Positions 59,500-64,000 of a DNA stretch of 64,000 nucleotides are shown piece by piece. Origin of the DNA: Sipunculus nudus. Its lineage: Eukaryota; Annelida; Sipuncula; Golfingiida; Sipunculidae. Under the pieces are notes generated by a model that was not told where the DNA came from, did not search any database, and worked only from the letters and a program-made list of their open reading frames with translations. The position numbers and the translations under genes were made by a program. The DNA lies in contig CM049309.1 of NCBI GenBank assembly GCA_026874595.1, forward strand, positions 1,276,076-1,340,075. The letters run 5' to 3'. Every line of letters begins with the position of its first letter. Positions within the stretch are counted from its first letter, which is position 1.

Positions 59500-60240
59500 T
59501 TAAACCAATCAGCTTAACAGTTTCACCATAAATCAGTGTTTAAGCTAGAAGAGTAAAATTACATTTTCGCTTGTAAAAAACACATCAATGTAGGTGGCGC
59601 CACCAATACCTCAAAATCAGATATGACATATGTGACAAACATTGGTATAAAATTTGGTGATTATAGCTCTAGCCGTTTCTGAGATTTTAATTTTAGTGTG
59701 CTTTTTTGGACAGATGACCAAGTTCAACGTCCTGTAACTCGGTCAAAAATCTCCAAACTGGAACCATTCGAACAAACTTGAGAGAGATTGTTCCAGGGAT
59801 CATTTCTGTGAAATATTGGACAATTTGGCTGGACAGTTTCAGAGAAGAAGATTTCTAAAGGTTTTTAAGCTTTTTCTCTATAAAATCTAAATTAATGCAG
59901 ATACCCAATAATAAGCTCCAGGGCACCAAGTTTCACATGTGACTAATTCTTACATATAATTTGGAGCTGCTAGCTCCGACGGTTTCGGACTTACAGCCAT
60001 GGACGGCGGAAAGCCAGCCCTGGATGGCGGACGGCGGACGGCTGACGGAGGATGGCTGACGATGGACGGACGACGCTGCGCCATCGCATAAGCTCACAGG
60101 TTCGCTAAAAATAGTGATTACATGAATACATACTTGAAGAAGTATTGGTATCTTATATGCATGTAAATTGAAAAAAAGAAGGTGGAGTTGAGTTGACAGC
60201 AATATAATAACACAATTTTAATTTATTAACTTAAAAAATA
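59500..60240. other. Non-coding stretch with dispersed-repeat pieces
   Basis: Contains TAGGTGGCGCCACCAATACC (same palindrome type as the 277-bp array) and, near 60.0 kb, short GGCGGACGGCGGACGG-type repeats. No coding sequence seen. Confidence 0.4.
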
Positions 60241-60249
60241 GGGTGTTAA

Positions 60250-60658
60250 AAAAATTTAAATTTTAAAGTTTGACAACCATTTGTCAATCCAAACTGGATT
60301 TATCATTTTTTATATCAATTTGCAACAAATTTGTGGACAGAATGTCCCTGTGACCTTGATCTTTGACCTTGTGACCCCAAAATCCGTGAGCAAAATATGG
60401 AAGATTGAAGATTTGGGATGAAAAGTTTGGCTTAAAATGCATCCAGAATCTTTTTAATGAAGTGGTTTATGTGCTCTTGACCTTTGACCTCATGACCCCA
60501 AAATCAAAAGGATTCTAACTTTAGTGGTAGACCATACATTTCTCTAGTTTGAACACAATTTTTTAATCAAAACTTCAGTTATCTGGTAACAAATATGTGG
60601 AAAGATGACCCCTGTGACCTTGATCTTTGACCTCATGAGCCCAAAATAAAATAGTTCT

Positions 60659-60721
<63 letters not shown>

Positions 60722-61110
60722 ATTTTTATATATAAATCAAGTTTGAAACCAATATGTTAATCCCAACTGGAGTTATCATTCAGAAACAAATATATGGACA
60801 GAAGGCCACTGTGACCTTGACCTTTGACCTTATGACCCTAAAATCAGTCGGATTCTTCCCCTATTGGCAGGTCAGCTATTATGCTAGAGAGGAAGGTTTG
60901 GGATGAAGAGTTTGGCCTAAAATAATATCCACAATCTTTCTAAATGAGAGGGTCCAACTTAACCTTTGATCTCATGACCCCGAAATCAATACGGTTCTTG
61001 CTTTGAAATCGATGTGTCAAAACGAACTGGAGCTATGATCAGGAAACAAATTTGACAGGTATACAGAAAGACGAAAAGACGCTCAGACAGACGGACAGGG
61101 TGATTACTAT
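60250..61110. repeat. Degenerate ~465-bp repeat with DR1 motifs, two copies
   Basis: Each copy has GTGACCTTGA(T/C)CTTTGACCT, ATGACCCCAAAATCA and GGTTTGGGATGAAGAGTTTG. Copies start near 60.30 and 60.76 kb, each containing two TGACCTTTGACCT-like motifs (60.35, 60.48, 60.61, 60.82 and 60.96 kb). A (TA)n tract lies between them. The block ends in CAGACAGACGGACAGGG and TATAGGGC. Confidence 0.8.
60662..60716. repeat. (TA)n microsatellite
   Basis: About 55 bp of TA within the DR1-bearing repeat block. Confidence 0.9.
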
Positions 61111-62140
61111 AGGGCATCCGCTTACTCAATTGGGGTCCTATAATACACAAGGTTTCAGGTTCATAGATGATCTGATAGTTTAAACTCTCAATATAAATTG
61201 GAGGTATCAAAATACAGGAATAATTCATAAAATAGAAAAAAATAAAGATGGCCCACCAGTCTTCAGGAACTGAAGAAACAAGTCATAATCAATATATACA
61301 CCAGGTTTCAGGAAACAAGATGAAACCACAGTTGAGAAACTGACATAATTGCTATCACCTGACGTTCTCTCTCAAAAAAAGAAATAATATCGTAAAAAGT
61401 GGAAACCTGCTTCCATCAGGCACAAGCAGTGACGCAAAACATAAACAAAGCGCGTACGCCGTCCGCGCCACTTGACAAATCAAGATTTTTCAAGCTACCA
61501 ACCGATGTTTCTTCCGCGTTTCTTCTTTCATGTTTCTTCACCAAGTTTCGGAATTTCGCATGTGCGACAGATCGAGCCTCTGGTCTTGTTGGGGAAACAG
61601 ACACGTGGGCTTTGTTTACTCCCTGGCAGAACCATGACAGCGTGTAATTCAGCGTTGGAGAACTGGTGATCCAAAGGTGTGTGCAGGTAGATTTTGCTGG
61701 GAAACTTTTGTATTTAGCCAAAATGACCTAGTAACGTGAGCTTATACACAATGTATTGCAAAGGAAAATGAACCTTTAACGAACGGATAGGCGACGGAAC
61801 TATGACTACAACACCAAAGGGCACTTAAATATTTTTCTGTGACATTTTCTCTCAAGATTTTGAGATTATGAGATGTTGACTAGAATATTAAATTTTTTTT
61901 ATATCGAGATCTCGAAGTAAAAAAAAAACATTACTGTGCCCTGAATCAACCACCGTAGAATCATAGCCAAGCGAACAAACGAAGTGTTTGAATTGTTAGA
62001 GAGGCATGAAACGGGCTCTGTCTGTCTGTCTGTCAGCCCGTCTGTCTGACTGGCTACTTAATTTTCTGTCTCAGTGGATTCAGGTTTCATTGGATTTCTG
62101 GTTCTTGTTCAAACAGAGCGTCTTCCAACAAAATTTTGTC
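61111..62140. other. Non-coding stretch, CpG-richer at 61.43-61.72 kb
   Basis: A slightly CpG-rich 300-bp segment has overlapping open frames of 65-101 codons on both strands with no recognisable domain. It could be an untranslated first exon or promoter, but nothing confirms this. Confidence 0.3.
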
Positions 62141-62141
62141 A

Positions 62142-63205
62142 TTAGCTCAGCTGACTATAAGTCTTCTGAGCTATAGTCGTGGTCCATTGTCCGTCGTCCG
62201 TCCATCTGTCCGTCCGTCCGTCCGTAGATGTGGCACGTTTTGAAACCGTAAGACCTAGGAATCCAAAATTTGGCATAATGTTAGATGTCCCCAGGATCTC
62301 CTACCAAGCCGAAAACTGGGTCTTTGCGACTTCGTTCCTTTGAGAAATTAAGGAAAAACCTCAATTTTTTATTAAAAACCTATTTTCACACTTCAGGACT
62401 GCCTAATATCAAAACCACTCATCTGTTTTTCCTCATATTTACCATAAATAATCTTCTGTATAGTGCCTATGTACTTTCCAGAAATTAGGTCTGTATTATA
62501 TAATTTAAAAAAGTTATGGGCCCAAACATAATGCATTTTTATAAATAATCAGGAAAGAAATTTGATCACTCAACACAAAACTTGTTTAAGCTAAGCACTT
62601 TTTTTCCAGTAATATAACTTTAATTAATCAAAATTAAATTTTACACCCAAAATTAGAACAAAATCTTTTAAATTTTTTAAAATTGGTACCCTAAATTTTG
62701 CCCAACTTTGACCATGGCACGTTTTTTTCCTGTAACTGCTGTGGATTGAATTTTCAAAGCATGTTTTTTTTGTAGCATTACAACTGTTAACAACAAAAAT
62801 TTGAAACCAGTTGATCAAAAACTGTAGATTTTATTCAAGTTTTCAAGCACCATGTCACATATTGTTTACATCAAGCTAGTGTAATGCAGTTTGCTATAGC
62901 TCAGCTCCCCAGCTTCAGCTCTAAGTTTGGCATGCAGTTAGATGTCTCCAAAATTGTCTACCATGCCAAGAATTTGGTCACTAGGACTTAATTCCTTCGA
63001 GATATTAATGAAAAACTTCATTTTTACATTAAAAACCCTTTGTTACATTTCAGGACTGCCTAATATCAAAACCACTGATCTGACTTTTGATCATATATAA
63101 TTACATATTTTTCTATACATTTGCTATGCACATGCCAGAAATGATGTCAGTATTGCGTTATTTGTGTTAAGTTATGGGCCCAAACATAATGGACTTTGTA
63201 AAAAA
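62142..63205. repeat. Two ~650-bp diverged direct repeats with TAGCTCAGCTGACT head
   Basis: The head TAGCTCAGCTGACTATAAGT is followed by GTCCGTCC repeats (62.15-62.23 kb). GATGTCCCCAGGATCTCCTA at about 62285 and GATGTCTCCAAAATTGTCTA at about 62941 start homologous segments. They share TTCAGGACTGCCTAATATCA, AAAACCACT and TTATGGGCCCAAACATAATG. The head also occurs at 28.17 kb, marking a dispersed family. Confidence 0.8.
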
Positions 63206-64000
63206 ATCAGGAAAAATATTTACCCTCGTTACATGAAAATTATTGAAGCTAGAGAATTTTCTTCAAGTATATAACTTTGTTTAATAAAGATTCGATTGTT
63301 TACCCAAAGTTAGATCTGTAATTTGTAAATTTGTTGTTAGCATAAACATAAAATCAGTACCATAAATTTCACCCAAATTTGACCAAGGCATGTTTTTTTC
63401 CTGTGAGTACTGTTGATTTAATTGTTCACAGCGTGTAAACATAAGTATTTAATTTATTTAAATCTGAAATTTGAAAATAAAAGGTTGAAAATTAGGCTAG
63501 TTATTGAATTTTATCTTGAGGCTCTATTGTAGTCACTTGCTTTGTTCCAGATGCAGGTAGGCCACTCCAGGTCACTGAAAGTCAGCTATGCCAGGGTTCC
63601 TGATTTGTTACAGTCACTGGGGGAGATCCCCTGCTGTGACAGGTGTACAATTGTTCTCATATCACCCCCCCCCCCCCCATCCCCCAATGAATATATAAAT
63701 ATACATTTGTATGCATGATGTGGTGTTATATGACAAGATTGAGATTTATGATGATGCAATTTAGAATTATGAATCAACGTTTATATTCAGAAATATATGT
63801 TTTATTGGACATGTATACAAATTAAACTTAAAATAAAAAAATGATGATCTAATACAAACATGTGTTTATTATTTTCGAGCCTCAGCAGAATTGGAGATCA
63901 GGCTTTGTTTGCCCTGAATGTATATGCAAAACTGTTGTTAATCCCACCATTTATGTCATTTATCCTTTGCACCTCACCGTTACCTGGGACATTAGTTATT
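63206..64000. other. Non-coding end of window
   Basis: AT-rich, with a C-run at 63664-63678. Nothing recognisable as gene or RNA. Confidence 0.5.

Noticed and set aside
60662-60716. (TA)n tract as a promoter TATA region
   Set aside because: Simple microsatellite inside a repeat, with no coding sequence nearby.
61399-61721. Overlapping frames of 82-101 codons as an exon
   Set aside because: Open on both strands without a recognisable domain. The modest CpG content alone does not support a gene.

Overview
This is a eukaryotic nuclear window, most likely from a mollusc and probably a bivalve. The sequence is AT-rich and crowded with (TA)n and (GA)n microsatellites. It carries Ty3/gypsy retroelements, tRNA-derived SINE sequence, long satellite arrays and TGACCTTTGACCT-containing repeats of a kind common in bivalves. 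No bacterial operons, CRISPR loci or phage genes are present. The taxonomic call is inference from repeat style plus one invertebrate-looking activin-type exon.

Layout: 1-2.24 kb is a 50/53-bp satellite that runs off the left edge. 2.24-20.5 kb is mostly non-coding. It contains the only convincing host coding sequence, the last exon of an activin/inhibin-beta-type TGF-beta ligand (5443-5648, + strand), directly preceded by a tandem array that repeats its splice-acceptor sequence. The same stretch holds a small foldback element (6.92-7.04 kb), TATTAC hexamer arrays, and a possible 2.5-kb element bounded by inverted 16-bp arrays (15.0-17.56 kb). 20.5-26.0 kb is a decayed Gmr1-like Ty3/gypsy element on the minus strand. 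26.0-27.8 kb is a relic of a second, canonical-order gypsy element. 28.2-29.0 kb holds degenerate ~330-bp direct repeats.

A block of satellites follows: an 11-kb 53-bp array with nested higher-order repeats (29.4-40.4 kb), a 32-bp array (40.54-41.6 kb) and a GC-rich 66-bp hairpin-bearing array (43.13-44.39 kb). 44.4-53.1 kb is non-coding with small repeats and a SINE. 53.17-57.67 kb is a second, 3'-truncated copy of the same Gmr1-like family with a complete 5' LTR. 57.7-64 kb is made largely of degenerate tandem and dispersed repeats. It includes a 49-bp cluster of four GTCTAGAC palindromes, the optimal SMAD3/4 site.

The two Gmr1-like copies complement each other. The first keeps reverse transcriptase and RNase H but has lost part of gag and the YxDD region. 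The second keeps the SCAN-like gag region and LTR but has lost everything downstream of integrase. In both, integrase lies upstream of the reverse-transcriptase position, the opposite of normal Ty3/gypsy order. All coordinates come from reading the sequence by eye; repeat boundaries may be off by a few to a few tens of bases.
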